In this document: positions 1-9,079 of the stretch, piece after piece | How the letters are laid out: the number at the start of each line of letters is the position of its first letter | Numbering within the stretch: position 1 is the first letter of the stretch | Origin: CAVSLM01 sp963728895 | Lineage (GTDB): Bacteria; Pseudomonadota; Gammaproteobacteria; JBBQDK01 | NCBI GenBank assembly: GCA_963728895.1 | Contig: CAVSLM010000007.1 | Coordinates: 186,001-250,000 of the forward strand | Length of the DNA stretch: 64,000 nucleotides | Reading direction: 5' to 3' | Program-made: the position numbers and the translations under genes | Notes under the pieces: generated by a model | What the model saw: the letters and a program-made list of their open reading frames with translations, nothing else | What the model was told of the DNA's origin: nothing | Databases searched by the model: none

Positions 1-1
1 C

Positions 2-979
2 TACAACCGGATTCAGATCCAGCTGCAGCGCGGACCGGCCGGACGGCGGCACCTGTTCAACCATGCGGTCACCGTCGGCTGGAGCCGTTTCCAGCAGCGC
101 CAGGGCCGGGAAGCACGCCGGCTGTCGCATCTCGCCTGGCCTCTCCTGCAAGCGCTGGTCGCCCGCAAGGTGAGGGTACGGCTCGGCGGGCGACTGCGGA
201 TCGCGGTGGCGGGCGGCGCGCCGCTGTCACCCGAGCTGGCGCGGGTGTTCATCGCTCTGGGACTCCCGCTGATCCACGGTTACGGCATGACCGAGGCGGC
301 GCCGGTGATCAGTGCCAATCGGCTCGAGGACAACGAACCCGCCAGCGTGGGCCCGCCGCTGCCGGACGTCGAAGTGCAGATCGCGGCGAATGGCGTGCTG
401 CGCGTGCGAAGCCCCGGCGTGATGCTGGGCTACTGGCGCGATCCCGACGCCACTGCCCGTGTGGTTGATGCCGAGGGTTGGCTGGATACCGGCGACTGTG
501 CCCACATCGAGCACGGCAGGCTCTATATCACCGGTCGCGTCAAGGAAATCCTGGTGCTCGACAACGGCAAGAAGGTCGCACCGGGCGACCTGGAAATGGC
601 CATCGGCATGGATCCGCTGTTCGAGCAGGTAATCGTGCTCGGCGAATCGCGCCCGCACCTTTGCGCGCTGCTGGTCCCCAACCGCGAGCAGTGGGCAGGG
701 CTGTGTGCCGAACTGGGACTGAACCCGCACGACCACAAGAGCGCCCTTGATATCAGGCTTCGCAATCAGGTGCGCAAACGTATCGCGCATCAGCTGCGCA
801 GCTTCCCGCCTCATGCCCAGATTCGGCGCGTCGCCATCGGCCTGGAGCCCTGGACCGTGGACAACGGTCTGGTCACGCCGACGCTCAAGCTCAAGCGCGG
901 CGAGATCCTGCGCCGGTTTCAAACCGAGGTCGATGCGCTCTACGCATCCGGCAAGGGTGGCTACCGAGACGCCCTCTGA
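2..979 (+). CDS. AMP-dependent acyl-CoA (or acyl-ACP) synthetase, C-terminal part
   Basis: About 325 C-terminal residues of an adenylate-forming (ANL superfamily) enzyme that activates a fatty acid with ATP and transfers it to a thiol carrier. The frame is open from base 2, so the N-terminal half lies outside the window. Motifs seen: GYGMTEAAP near visible residue 94 (A5), the ribose-binding aspartate in LDTGD (A7), the hinge block YITGRVKEILVLDNGKKV (A8) and the C-terminal lysine context TPTLKLKRGEIL (A10). The NGKKV block is typical of long-chain FadD-like ligases. The substrate cannot be read from the sequence; an acyl-ACP synthetase is the main alternative. Confidence 0.88.
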   Translation, partial: YNRIQIQLQRGPAGRRHLFNHAVTVGWSRFQQRQGREARRLSHLAWPLLQALVARKVRVRLGGRLRIAVAGGAPLSPELARVFIALGLPLIHGYGMTEAAPVISANRLEDNEPASVGPPLPDVEVQIAANGVLRVRSPGVMLGYWRDPDATARVVDAEGWLDTGDCAHIEHGRLYITGRVKEILVLDNGKKVAPGDLEMAIGMDPLFEQVIVLGESRPHLCALLVPNREQWAGLCAELGLNPHDHKSALDIRLRNQVRKRIAHQLRSFPPHAQIRRVAIGLEPWTVDNGLVTPTLKLKRGEILRRFQTEVDALYASGKGGYRDAL

Positions 980-1437
980 ATCGGGCGTCGGAACCTACGC
1001 TCGCGGCCACATACGTCCCGGAGGGATTCGAGCTCCCGCAGTCGCGCCACACTCGCGCATCGGAGTCACGGCGTGCCGGGCGCCAATCGCCTGCGGGTAC
1101 CTCTGCCTCGCACACCGCTACGATAATGCCAGCGAAGACCTTCGAACCCCAGAGCACCATGCCCGGGCGCTCGCTGCCAACCAGCAGACCCTCGACATCA
1201 GAAAGCATTTAGCGGAAAGGCACCCGGATGCACTCATGCCCGATGCAGCGGTGTGAATCCGATATGGTCCCGTGCGTTGTCCACACGCAATCGTCCGAAC
1301 TCCGCGTGTCCCCTTGATTTAGCAGCGAAGACATCCGATACTCAAATCCCCTGAATTAAGAATCGCAGTAATGCGATCATCAGGTTAATGTCCGACAGTG
1401 CTGGATCAAAGGTAGCAGTTACTTCTCGCCTGCCATC
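980..1437. other. Intergenic region, no gene seen; nested hairpin at 1350-1384
   Basis: No convincing coding sequence. Base composition falls from about 1250 onward and stays low into the next gene. A nested inverted repeat lies at 1350-1384: outer arms CCTGA (1350-1354) and TCAGG (1380-1384), inner arms ATCGCA (1362-1367) and TGCGAT (1372-1377) around a GTAA loop. It has no T-tract, so it could be a regulatory structure for the downstream gene or a weak terminator for the upstream one. Confidence 0.35.
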
Positions 1438-3207
1438 ATGGGAGAGTGCGGATTGAGCGACGGTTTGGAAGCTGCAAAGCCTATCGACGGAGTCTCAAGA
1501 ATTTTAGCGAAGAGGTTTTTTTTCCAAGACCGGCTCGTTGCGATCTTCTGGTTACTTGCCCTCCTGTTAGGTGCCATACAGTCCTTAGATATAAGCACGA
1601 CCTACATTGATCCAGATGCGATCGCCTATCTCGATATTGCCGATGCATACTTGAGGGGCGATTGGAGCACGGCCATCAATGGCTTATGGCCGCCACTCTA
1701 TTCCTGGATCCTGGGGCTCGGAACCATCGTCTCGCATCCCTCCACCGAGTGGGAGTTCCCCCTTCTACGCCTCATAGACTTCCTACTTTATTTGTTTGCC
1801 TTGGGCTGTTTTCATTTTTTTCTGGTTCAGTTTGTCCATTATCAGCAGCGCCGGGTTCCCGAGCTCTCCGGCGAAAAAGAAGTCTCATTACCCGACTGGG
1901 TGTGGGTGGTGCTGGGATATGGCCTGTTTATCTGGTCTTCGTTGAGCTTGATAACCTTGAACGAAGACTCTCCGGACATGTTCGTTGCAGGAATCGTATA
2001 TCTGATTGTCGGTATCATGCTCCGTATTCGAATGGGATCTTCCAAATGGTACAGCTTTGCCATTCTCGGAGGAGTTCTCGGCATCGGCTACCTTGCGAAG
2101 GCATATCTATTATATTTGGCAATTATCTTCCTGGGCCTCACCGCCTTCTCAGTCAAAAACCTCCACACCGGCTTTCGCGGCCTGCTAGTCGCCTTGACAA
2201 CCTTCCTCCTGGTAGGAAGCCTGTATGTCGTGCCCCTTTCCATCACCAGAGGACATCTGACGTTCGGTGAAGCCGGAAGTCTGAACTATTCCTATCACAT
2301 AAATGGCATTCCCTATGTCCACTGGCAGGGTGGGCCACCGGGGAACGGCATTCCCAAGCATCCGACAAGAAGAGTTTTGGAAAATCCTACCGTCTATGAA
2401 TTCGCTACCCCGATTGGCGGTACCTATCCCCCGTGGCACGACCCCGTATATTGGAATGAAGGCGCAACGCCTCATTTCAGCTTGAGAGGACAGATCGGAG
2501 CCCTGAGGAGGAGCGCTACAACCTATTTCCAGACGATCGTGGTTTCGGGAAGCAGTCTGCTCGTTGGTTTTCTCATTTTGACTCTGATGGGATATAGGCC
2601 CTGGTCATCGAAAACCGAGCACCTGCTCTTGCTTATTCCGGCCGTTTGCGCATTGGCGATGCTCTCACTGGTACATGTTGAACCAAGCCATATCGGCCCA
2701 TATGCAACTCTATTATGGCTGGGGCTCTTTGGCGGGATACGCCTACCCGACTTGCAAGAGGCGAAACGATTGGCAGTCAATACCATTATTGTTGTAACGG
2801 TAGCAAATCTGGCAGTTATGGGTTTGCCGCTTCTCGCCGACGCCAGAGTTACCGGGACCGATATCATCCGGGGAAAATATCACATAGTGGGATATAGCCA
2901 GTGGCAGGTTGCCGAAGCGCTGAAAGCGGCCGGAATTGGACCTGGAGACAGGGTGGCTTTCCTAGGAGACGCCTTCGATGATGCTTGGGCCAGATTGGCC
3001 AGGGTGAGAGTTGTTGCCGAATTGATAGCGAAAGATGTAAATGATTTTTGGGCATCAGATGAAGCAATCAAGGCCAAGGTCATGAAGACTTTTGCAGACG
3101 CGGGCGCATTAGCCGTCGTGACGAAGAACAAGCCAGACCTTTCACCGATGAAGGGGTGGAAGAGAATAAGCGAGACCAATTACTTTGTGTATTTCTTGTC
3201 AAAGTAG
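1438..3207 (+). CDS. GT-C fold membrane glycosyltransferase (GT39/ArnT-like), gtrC-like
   Basis: A 589-residue polytopic inner-membrane protein. After a cytoplasmic N-terminus, the first TM segment (about residues 33-50) is followed by a loop with DPDAIAYLDIADAYLRGDW, the acidic first-loop motif of GT-C enzymes that use polyprenyl-phosphate sugars. Many further hydrophobic segments follow, then a soluble C-terminal domain of about 110 residues. Expected role: transfer of a lipid-linked sugar to a glycan or protein acceptor at the periplasmic face. The base composition is clearly lower in GC than neighbours, suggesting recent acquisition. A GT2-GtrA fusion follows on the same strand and could make and flip its donor. 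Acceptor unknown. Start is the ATG at 1438; no strong Shine-Dalgarno is visible. Confidence 0.75.
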   Translation: MGECGLSDGLEAAKPIDGVSRILAKRFFFQDRLVAIFWLLALLLGAIQSLDISTTYIDPDAIAYLDIADAYLRGDWSTAINGLWPPLYSWILGLGTIVSHPSTEWEFPLLRLIDFLLYLFALGCFHFFLVQFVHYQQRRVPELSGEKEVSLPDWVWVVLGYGLFIWSSLSLITLNEDSPDMFVAGIVYLIVGIMLRIRMGSSKWYSFAILGGVLGIGYLAKAYLLYLAIIFLGLTAFSVKNLHTGFRGLLVALTTFLLVGSLYVVPLSITRGHLTFGEAGSLNYSYHINGIPYVHWQGGPPGNGIPKHPTRRVLENPTVYEFATPIGGTYPPWHDPVYWNEGATPHFSLRGQIGALRRSATTYFQTIVVSGSSLLVGFLILTLMGYRPWSSKTEHLLLLIPAVCALAMLSLVHVEPSHIGPYATLLWLGLFGGIRLPDLQEAKRLAVNTIIVVTVANLAVMGLPLLADARVTGTDIIRGKYHIVGYSQWQVAEALKAAGIGPGDRVAFLGDAFDDAWARLARVRVVAELIAKDVNDFWASDEAIKAKVMKTFADAGALAVVTKNKPDLSPMKGWKRISETNYFVYFLSK

Positions 3208-3272
3208 TTCTGATCGTTGTTGGGGGTAAGATGCGCTCTGCTGTGCGCGGGAGTCGAAAGGTGAGCGAAAGT

Positions 3273-3312
3273 GATGCCCCGCCCGCATGCGGAGGCATCT
3301 GGCTTTTCCTTT
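3273..3312 (+). terminator. Putative rho-independent terminator after the GT-C gene
   Basis: Arms GATGCC (3273-3278) and GGCATC (3294-3299) enclose the palindrome CCGCATGCGG (3283-3292); a T-rich tract (CTTTTCCTTT, 3303-3312) follows. The position 66 nt after the stop fits termination of the GT-C transcript. The remaining sequence to 3626 shows no gene. Confidence 0.5.
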
Positions 3313-3626
3313 CGGACCCGCGTAGAGTGAGCCCCAATTATTGAGATTGGGTGGGAGCGCACTGGTGGGACGCCGTGTACCGGGTAGAGTCTACCGCGGT
3401 GTTCGTCGGAGAATCCCCTCCAGTGCCGTCTGACGTCGAACATGGTTTGCAGGTTCCGTTGTCTGAGATGCTTTTCTGACTTCCCTCTACCGCGACTTCC
3501 AACACTCGTCGAGTATGGCATTTCGAGTTGTCAGGTTGGCGCGCTCTGCGAAACAATTCACAGGCGATGTGCACTGACGGCCGCGTTGAGGATGAATCAG
3601 CGGCCGGCGCGCCTAAAGGGGGGACC

Positions 3627-4697
3627 GTGCACCCGGATGTCTCCATTATCGTACCTACCTACTGCGAGGCGTTGAACATTCCCGCGCTCGTCGGGCGCGT
3701 AAAGGCCGTGCTCGCCGACAGAGGGCTTACGGGTGAACTCCTCATCATGGATGACAATAGCCCCGACGAAACACCCGAAGTCGTTTCGGGGCTTGGGGAG
3801 GATTGGGTTCGGCTCATCGTTCGCACCGAGAATCGAGGATTGAGTCCTGCCGTGCTCGACGGGATAAAGGCGGCAAACGGCGATGTTCTTGTTGTCATGG
3901 ACGCGGACCTCAGTCATCCGCCCGAAGCAATCCCCGCGCTCATCGCAGGCCTGGAGGAGGCGGACTTCGTCCTGGGGTCGCGCTATGTCCCGGGCGCATC
4001 GTCGGATGAAGAGTGGGGGATGTTTCGGAGGGTCAATAGTTGGGTCGCTACGTTGCTTGCTCGGCCGCTGACCCCTGTTAGGGACCCGATGAGCGGGTTC
4101 TTTGCCATTCGCAGGGAAACGCTCAACCGCGCGCGCAGTCTCAACCCCGTTGGATACAAGATTGGGCTGGAATTGCTCGTGAAGTGTCGGTGTGAGCGCG
4201 TGAAGGAGATTCCGATCCACTTTTCGGATCGCAAGCTTGGCGAGAGCAAACTGAACCTGAAGGAACAACTAAAGTATATCCAGCATCTGCGCCGGTTGTT
4301 CATTTTCAAGTTCGGCACGCTGTCCCATCTGGGTCAGTTCCTTGTCGTCGGCATGCTGGGTGTGCCGGTAAATCTTGCCATCCTCACTGTGCTGTTGCGC
4401 CTGGGAGTCATGATTCAGGTTGCCGTTGCGCTTTCGATTGGGGTCACGATTTTCACGAATTTCCTTCTGAATCGGCGATTCACCTTTTCCTATGCCCGTC
4501 GCGGTCCATTCTGGAAGCAATTGGCAGGTTTCACCGGGGCGTGCTCCCTCGGAGCGGTTGTCAACTATGGAACGACGCTGTTGGCGCTCAGGGTGATTCC
4601 GACCCTGTTGCCTCAGCTCGCTGCCCTGGTGGGTATCGGCGTGGGATTTTTCTTCAATTTCGTTTTCAGTCGTTTCGCCGTATTCAAGCGCACCTGA
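3627..4697 (+). CDS. Dolichol-phosphate mannosyltransferase-like GT2 fused to GtrA flippase domain
   Basis: Two domains in one chain of about 356 residues. Residues 1-225 form a GT-A fold family 2 transferase: VSIIVPTYCEALNIP at the start, MDDNSPDETPEVV, the nucleotide/metal motif VVMDADLSHPPEAI, GSRYVPGA and DPMSGFFAIRRE, all typical of DPM1/GtrB polyprenyl-phosphate glycosyltransferases. Residues 230-356 carry four TM segments of the GtrA/DPMS family (LGQFLVVGMLGVPVNLAIL through FFFNFVFSRFAVFKR). Likely role: make undecaprenyl-phosphate sugar and help flip it. The GTG at 3627 has AAGGGGG just upstream and starts where the family usually starts; in-frame ATG 3567 and TTG 3528 are alternatives that add a low-complexity extension. 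Confidence 0.85.
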   Translation: MHPDVSIIVPTYCEALNIPALVGRVKAVLADRGLTGELLIMDDNSPDETPEVVSGLGEDWVRLIVRTENRGLSPAVLDGIKAANGDVLVVMDADLSHPPEAIPALIAGLEEADFVLGSRYVPGASSDEEWGMFRRVNSWVATLLARPLTPVRDPMSGFFAIRRETLNRARSLNPVGYKIGLELLVKCRCERVKEIPIHFSDRKLGESKLNLKEQLKYIQHLRRLFIFKFGTLSHLGQFLVVGMLGVPVNLAILTVLLRLGVMIQVAVALSIGVTIFTNFLLNRRFTFSYARRGPFWKQLAGFTGACSLGAVVNYGTTLLALRVIPTLLPQLAALVGIGVGFFFNFVFSRFAVFKRT

Positions 4698-4767
4698 GGA
4701 TATGTGGAAACCGAGGACCATGGCTCTCGCGCCATGCCCCAGTCCTGCGTGAACCGGCCACTCGCCC

Positions 4768-5550
4768 TCAGCGGTATGCGGCGCGCCCGAACAGCTGATA
4801 GAAATTTTCCGTAGTGGCACTCGCGAACGCCTCGTACGAAATGCCGCGAAGCTGCGCGATGAGTTCGGCGACGTGGCGCACGTACGCCGGTTCGTTGGGC
4901 TTGCCACGGTGGGGAATGGGAGCGAGATAGGGCGAGTCGGTCTCGACCAGCATCCGATCGAGAGGCACGCGCTGGGCGACGTCCTGCAGCTCGCGCGCGT
5001 TCTTGAAGGTGACGATGCCGGAGAAGGAGATGTAGAAACCAAGGTCGAGGGCAGCGCGCGCCATATCCCAGTCTTCCGTGAAGCAATGCATGACTCCGCC
5101 CACCTCGCAGGCCTGCTCCTCGCGCAGGATCTGCACGGTGTCATCCCGTGCGGCGCGACTGTGCACGATCAGCGGGAGCTTCGCCTCGCGCGCCGCCTGG
5201 ATGTGGCTGCGAAAACGCTCGCGCTGCCACCCGACGTCGCCCTCACTGCGGTAATAGTCGAGCCCCGTCTCGCCGATCGCCACGACCTTGGGATCGGTGG
5301 CGAGTGCCACGAGCCCTCCGGCGTCGGGAACCTGGCCTCCGCGCTCGTTGGGGTGCACACCGACGGATGCCGAGACCTGCGGATAATTCCTAGCGAGCGC
5401 CAGCATCGCCGGATAGGACTCCATGTCGATGGCAACGCACAGCATGTGCTCGACACCCTCTGCCTGCGCATACTGCAGCGCCTGACCAAGATCGCCGTGG
5501 TGGCGCGCAAGATCGAGCCGGTCGAGATGGCAATGGGAATCTACCAGCAT
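4768..5550 (-). CDS. tatD: TatD family metal-dependent deoxyribonuclease
   Basis: A 260-residue TIM-barrel amidohydrolase-type nuclease (E. coli YcfH/TatD family), full length. Metal ligands visible: VDSHCHLD at residues 3-10 (HxH), GETGLDYYR (Glu), IVHSRAARDD (His), GVMHCFTED (His) and VETDSPYLAP (Asp). Family members are reported to be 3'-5' DNases acting in DNA repair. It is the last gene of a leftward run tmk-holB-pilZ-tatD, with 164 nt after pilZ. The end faces the GT2-GtrA gene with 70 nt between the two stops. Confidence 0.93.
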   Translation of the reverse strand: MLVDSHCHLDRLDLARHHGDLGQALQYAQAEGVEHMLCVAIDMESYPAMLALARNYPQVSASVGVHPNERGGQVPDAGGLVALATDPKVVAIGETGLDYYRSEGDVGWQRERFRSHIQAAREAKLPLIVHSRAARDDTVQILREEQACEVGGVMHCFTEDWDMARAALDLGFYISFSGIVTFKNARELQDVAQRVPLDRMLVETDSPYLAPIPHRGKPNEPAYVRHVAELIAQLRGISYEAFASATTENFYQLFGRAAYR

Positions 5551-5714
5551 TGGTGATGGTCCGTGGTGTGCGACCTACGTGGGCGCGGCGCCTGCGTGTC
5601 ACGCCGCTCCGTCGTTTGCATGCGGGGATTCACGGGTCGGAATCATTGAAACCCCCGGGTGCCCAAGCCCAGCGGCAGCGGATAATTTTCAAAAGCTCCG
5701 AAGCTTTGATGCCT

Positions 5715-6080
5715 TCACAAAGTGTGCGTGGGGCGGTCGGCCTGCAGCGCGCCGGCAAGATAGGTCTCGATCTTGTTGCGGGCGGCGCCGCCGTCCTGGT
5801 CGCTGAACTGCACGCCGATCCCCGCGGCCCGGGTGCCCTGCGCCCCCTTGGGCGTGATCCACACCACGCGCCCGGCGACCGGAATACGTTCCGCTTCGTC
5901 CATCAGCGTGAGCAGCATGAACACCTCGTCGCCGAGCTGATAGGTCTTGCTGGTGGGAATGAACAGCCCGCCGTTTTTCACGAACGGCATGTACGCGGAG
6001 TACAGGGCGCTCTTGTCCTTGATGGTGAGGGACAGTATGCCCTGCCGGGCCGGCGCTGCGGATTTATTGCCAGAATCCAT
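5715..6080 (-). CDS. PilZ domain protein (type IV pilus assembly PilZ-like)
   Basis: A 121-residue single-domain protein. The N-terminus after MDSGNKSAAP reads ILSLTIKDKSALYSAYMPFV, followed by NGGLFIPTSKTYQLGDEVF, close to type IV pilus PilZ proteins of gammaproteobacteria. It lacks the RxxxR c-di-GMP motif and N-terminal arginines seen in c-di-GMP-binding PilZ proteins, so it probably acts through protein contacts (PilB/FimX-type) rather than as a nucleotide receptor. ATG at 6080 lies 8 nt after the holB stop, so it is in the same operon. The holB-pilZ-tatD order is common in Pseudomonas-like genomes. Confidence 0.88.
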   Translation of the reverse strand: MDSGNKSAAPARQGILSLTIKDKSALYSAYMPFVKNGGLFIPTSKTYQLGDEVFMLLTLMDEAERIPVAGRVVWITPKGAQGTRAAGIGVQFSDQDGGAARNKIETYLAGALQADRPTHTL

Positions 6081-6088
6081 ACTCGTCC

Positions 6089-7135
6089 TCAGCCTAGTCC
6101 GATATCGTTGCCGTCGCTCCAGGGGATCAACACGCTTTCCAGCAGCAGCGCGGGGTTCACGCTGATCGATCCCCGTGCCAATCGACGAGCCTGCGCAAGG
6201 CGGTCGAGATGCCCGTAGAGCCGCTCCAAGTCTACCTCCTGGCCAAGCGCGCGCAAGTCCTTGGCCAGGTCCGGATTCCCCAAGTACGGCGGCTGCGGCG
6301 CCAACTTCAGGCGGATCATGTCCATGACCCAGGCGATCATCCAGTCGAGGGTCGTTGCAGTGTCCTCGCGGCTCCAGGCGTCCGCCAGTGCCAGCACGTC
6401 CGTTTCGCCGCGCGTGGCGCGTCCGAGCGCATCGAGCATGCGACCGCGCCGCGCCAGCGCATCGCCGCGGCTCAACTGCAGCGCCGCGAGGGGTGCGCCG
6501 TCCGTGCAGGCGAGGGCCGCATCGATCGCAGAGGGCGGCGCACCGCGCTCGGCGAGCCAGGCCCGCGCGAGCGCTGCGTCCGGGCGCGGAAACACCACAC
6601 GCTGGCAGCGGCTGCGCACCGTCGCGGGCAGCGCCGATGGCTGCGACGTAACCAGCGTCAGCAGCGCCGCCTGTGGTGGCTCCTCCAGGGTCTTGAGCAG
6701 ACTGTTTGCAGCCGCGGCGTTCAGGCGGTCGGCGGGCGAGAGCACCGCCACCCGGTAGCCCCCGTACTGGCTGGTCAGCATGAGTGCGTCGCGCAGTGCG
6801 CGCACCTGGTCGATCTTGATGACCTTGCTGTCCGCTTCGGGAACGCAATAGGTGACATCCGGATGGCTGCCCGCCCGCAGCAGCCGGCAGGCGCGACATT
6901 GTCCGCAGGACTCGCCATGCGCGCCGGGCCGCTCGCACAGCAGTGCCTCGGCGAGTGCCCTGGCGAAGGCATTCTTCCCCACCCCTTCCGGACCGCAGAA
7001 CAGCAGGGCGTGCGCAAGATTGCCGGCGCGGCGCCGCCCGATGAGCGAGCGCCACTGCAGTCGCTGCCAGGGATAAGGCGCCTGCGGGACGGAACCGTCC
7101 GGCGCCCCGCCGCGCCCGGCCTCAGGAACGCTCAT
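6089..7135 (-). CDS. holB: DNA polymerase III subunit delta prime
   Basis: A 348-residue clamp-loader subunit. It shows the AAA+ P-loop FCGPEGVGKNAFARALAEAL near residue 45, a zinc-binding CGQCRACRLLRAGSHPD segment, and the sensor/SRC-like region SLLKTLEEPPQAALLTLV with TVRSRCQRVVF near residue 165. These are delta-prime signatures; the C-terminal collar domain follows. It works with delta and tau/gamma to load the beta clamp. The start ATG overlaps the tmk stop by 14 nt, implying translational coupling. The length matches E. coli HolB (334) closely. Confidence 0.93.
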   Translation of the reverse strand: MSVPEAGRGGAPDGSVPQAPYPWQRLQWRSLIGRRRAGNLAHALLFCGPEGVGKNAFARALAEALLCERPGAHGESCGQCRACRLLRAGSHPDVTYCVPEADSKVIKIDQVRALRDALMLTSQYGGYRVAVLSPADRLNAAAANSLLKTLEEPPQAALLTLVTSQPSALPATVRSRCQRVVFPRPDAALARAWLAERGAPPSAIDAALACTDGAPLAALQLSRGDALARRGRMLDALGRATRGETDVLALADAWSREDTATTLDWMIAWVMDMIRLKLAPQPPYLGNPDLAKDLRALGQEVDLERLYGHLDRLAQARRLARGSISVNPALLLESVLIPWSDGNDIGLG

Positions 7136-7805
7136 GCACTGCGCGCTCCAGAATCTGCGCCACCGCGGCCTGCACCTCCTCCGGCGGACGCTCGGCATCG
7201 ATGCGGCAGAATCGTTCCGGCTCGCGCTCCGCCCGCGCGAGGTAGCTCGCACGCACGCGTTCGAAAAATGCCCGCTGCTCGCGCTCGAAGCGGTCCGGAT
7301 CGCCGCGGCGGTTGGCGCGCCGCAGGCCAGTCTCCACCGGCAGGTCGAACAGCAAGGTGAGGTGCGGCCGCAGCGTCCCCTGCACCCACTGCTCCAGCGC
7401 GGCGATGCGTGCCTGGGCCACACCCCTGCCCCCACCCTGATAGGCGTAGGTGGCATCGGTAAAGCGATCGCACAGCACCCAGCTTCCTTCGGCAAGTGCC
7501 GGCACGATGACCTGCGCAAGATGTTCGGCGCGCGCCGCGAACATCAGCAGCAGCTCGCAGTCGGCGGACATGGCGTCTTTGCGGTGCGCAAGCAACAGGC
7601 AGCGGATCTCCTCGCCGAGAGACGTCCCGCCGGGCTCGCGCGTCACCACCACCCGTTTGCCGGCGCGCTCCAGGAACGCCCGCGCGAACTCCAGGTTGGA
7701 GCTCTTGCCCGCACCCTCCACACCTTCCAGGGTAATGAAGGTTCCGGCCACGGCTAACCCGGGAATCTCACCGGCATCCCGGGAGCTGGCGGAATTCGCA
7801 GCCAT
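7122..7805 (-). CDS. tmk: Thymidylate kinase
   Basis: A 227-residue kinase that phosphorylates dTMP to dTDP. Motifs: P-loop FITLEGVEGAGKSS (about residues 23-36), the TREPGGTSLGEEIR substrate loop, the DR(F/Y) motif in DRFTDATYAYQGGGRG, and the LID region with FDLPVETGLRRANRRGDPDRFE. The first 20 residues are longer than usual; an internal GTG at the VAGTFITLEG segment could be the true start, which would give about 208 residues, nearer the family norm. It is the first gene of a tmk-holB-pilZ-tatD run, 182 nt downstream of mltG. Confidence 0.94.
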   Translation of the reverse strand: MAANSASSRDAGEIPGLAVAGTFITLEGVEGAGKSSNLEFARAFLERAGKRVVVTREPGGTSLGEEIRCLLLAHRKDAMSADCELLLMFAARAEHLAQVIVPALAEGSWVLCDRFTDATYAYQGGGRGVAQARIAALEQWVQGTLRPHLTLLFDLPVETGLRRANRRGDPDRFEREQRAFFERVRASYLARAEREPERFCRIDAERPPEEVQAAVAQILERAVHERS

Positions 7806-7987
7806 CCCGACGCCCGGCTGGAGCGAAAGGAGCCGTAGCTACTCCTTGAGTGAAGTCCAAGCCAGGGCGCGCGAGAACCCGCCAGGACCAGGATAGACGT
7901 CTCACCTCTGCACACTGTGTTCTCCCCATCGACATCGATTCCATCATTGCTGCCGTATGCCAGTCTGCCGCCGCCCGGAGATGCGGT

Positions 7988-9079
7988 CTATGGCGCCCGC
8001 AGCGCGGGTGCGCTGCGCCCGTTCAACTGGTACTCGCGCACGGCGCGGTTGTGCTCCTCCAGCGTAGCGGAAAACTGATGGCTGCCGTCGCCACGGGCCA
8101 CGAAGAACAGCGCGTCACCGTCCGAGGGATGCAGCGCCGCGTGCAGCGCCGCAACGCCCGGCAAGGCGATGGGCGTGGGCGGAAGACCGGTACGCACGTA
8201 CGTGTTGTAGGGCGTGTCGCGCGTCAGATCGCGTGCACGCAGATTGCCGTCGAACGACGCACCCAGACCGTAGATCACGGTGGGATCGGTCTGCAGGCGC
8301 ATGTGGCGCTGCAGGCGGCGCACGAATACGCCGGCGATCTGCGCCCGCTCGCCGGGCACCGCGGTTTCCTTCTCGATGATGGAGGCCATGATCAGCGCTT
8401 CGTACGGCTTGCGGTAGGGCAGCCCCTGGTCACGGTCATGCCACTCCCGAGAAAGATGCGTGGCCATCAACCGATACGCGCGCTGCAGAAAGGCGACATC
8501 GGTCGTCCCACGGGGAAACCGGTAGGTGTCCGGGAAGAAGCGGCCTTCCGGGTGCTCGCCCTCATGTCCGATGCGCGCCATGATCTGCTCCTCGTCCAGC
8601 CCCTCCAGCGTGTGCCCGAGGGTGTCGTCGGCGCGCAAGGCGCCCATGAGCTGCGCGAACGACCAGCCCTCCACCACCGTCAATGAATGCTGAACCACTT
8701 TGCCCGCAACCAGCTGGTCGAGCAGTTCCGAAGGCGTGGTACCCGGCTCGATCTGATACTCGCCGGCCTTGATGCTCTGCGCCTTGCCCTGCCAGCGCCC
8801 CAGCAGCACCAGGAACAGCGGGCGCTCGAGCGCCCCGCGCCGTGCCAGCTCAGCGGCGACCTCGCGCAGCGTGCTGCCGGGCGCCACGGAGAGGTGGACG
8901 GGCGTGCTCACCACGAGCGGCGACGTCAGGAAGGCGCGGAAATCCATGATCAGCCAGGCGAGCACAAAGCTGCCGAGGAGCACCAGGATGGCAAGCAGCT
9001 TGTACAGCGCATTGGCCGCGGGCGACGGCCGTTGCGAATTCTCTCCAGGCTCCGTGCCCGGGCGCACCGGGGTGGTCAC
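7988..9079 (-). CDS. mltG: Endolytic transglycosylase MltG (YceG)
   Basis: A 363-residue inner-membrane peptidoglycan lytic transglycosylase thought to end glycan strand synthesis. One TM helix near residues 24-43 (LYKLLAILVLLGSFVLAWLI) is followed by a LysM-like segment and the YceG catalytic domain. The catalytic glutamate sits in IMASIIEKET, with QTDPTVIYGLG nearby, as in E. coli MltG. The start is a GTG at 9079 whose bases overlap the pabC stop (GTGA, 9076-9079), so it is translationally coupled to pabC, as in E. coli. Confidence 0.93.
   Translation of the reverse strand: MTTPVRPGTEPGENSQRPSPAANALYKLLAILVLLGSFVLAWLIMDFRAFLTSPLVVSTPVHLSVAPGSTLREVAAELARRGALERPLFLVLLGRWQGKAQSIKAGEYQIEPGTTPSELLDQLVAGKVVQHSLTVVEGWSFAQLMGALRADDTLGHTLEGLDEEQIMARIGHEGEHPEGRFFPDTYRFPRGTTDVAFLQRAYRLMATHLSREWHDRDQGLPYRKPYEALIMASIIEKETAVPGERAQIAGVFVRRLQRHMRLQTDPTVIYGLGASFDGNLRARDLTRDTPYNTYVRTGLPPTPIALPGVAALHAALHPSDGDALFFVARGDGSHQFSATLEEHNRAVREYQLNGRSAPALRAP

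Noticed and set aside
747..1256. 169-codon plus-strand frame overlapping and following the synthetase gene
   Set aside because: Overlaps a well supported gene by over 200 nt and has no motif; arginine/serine-rich shadow.
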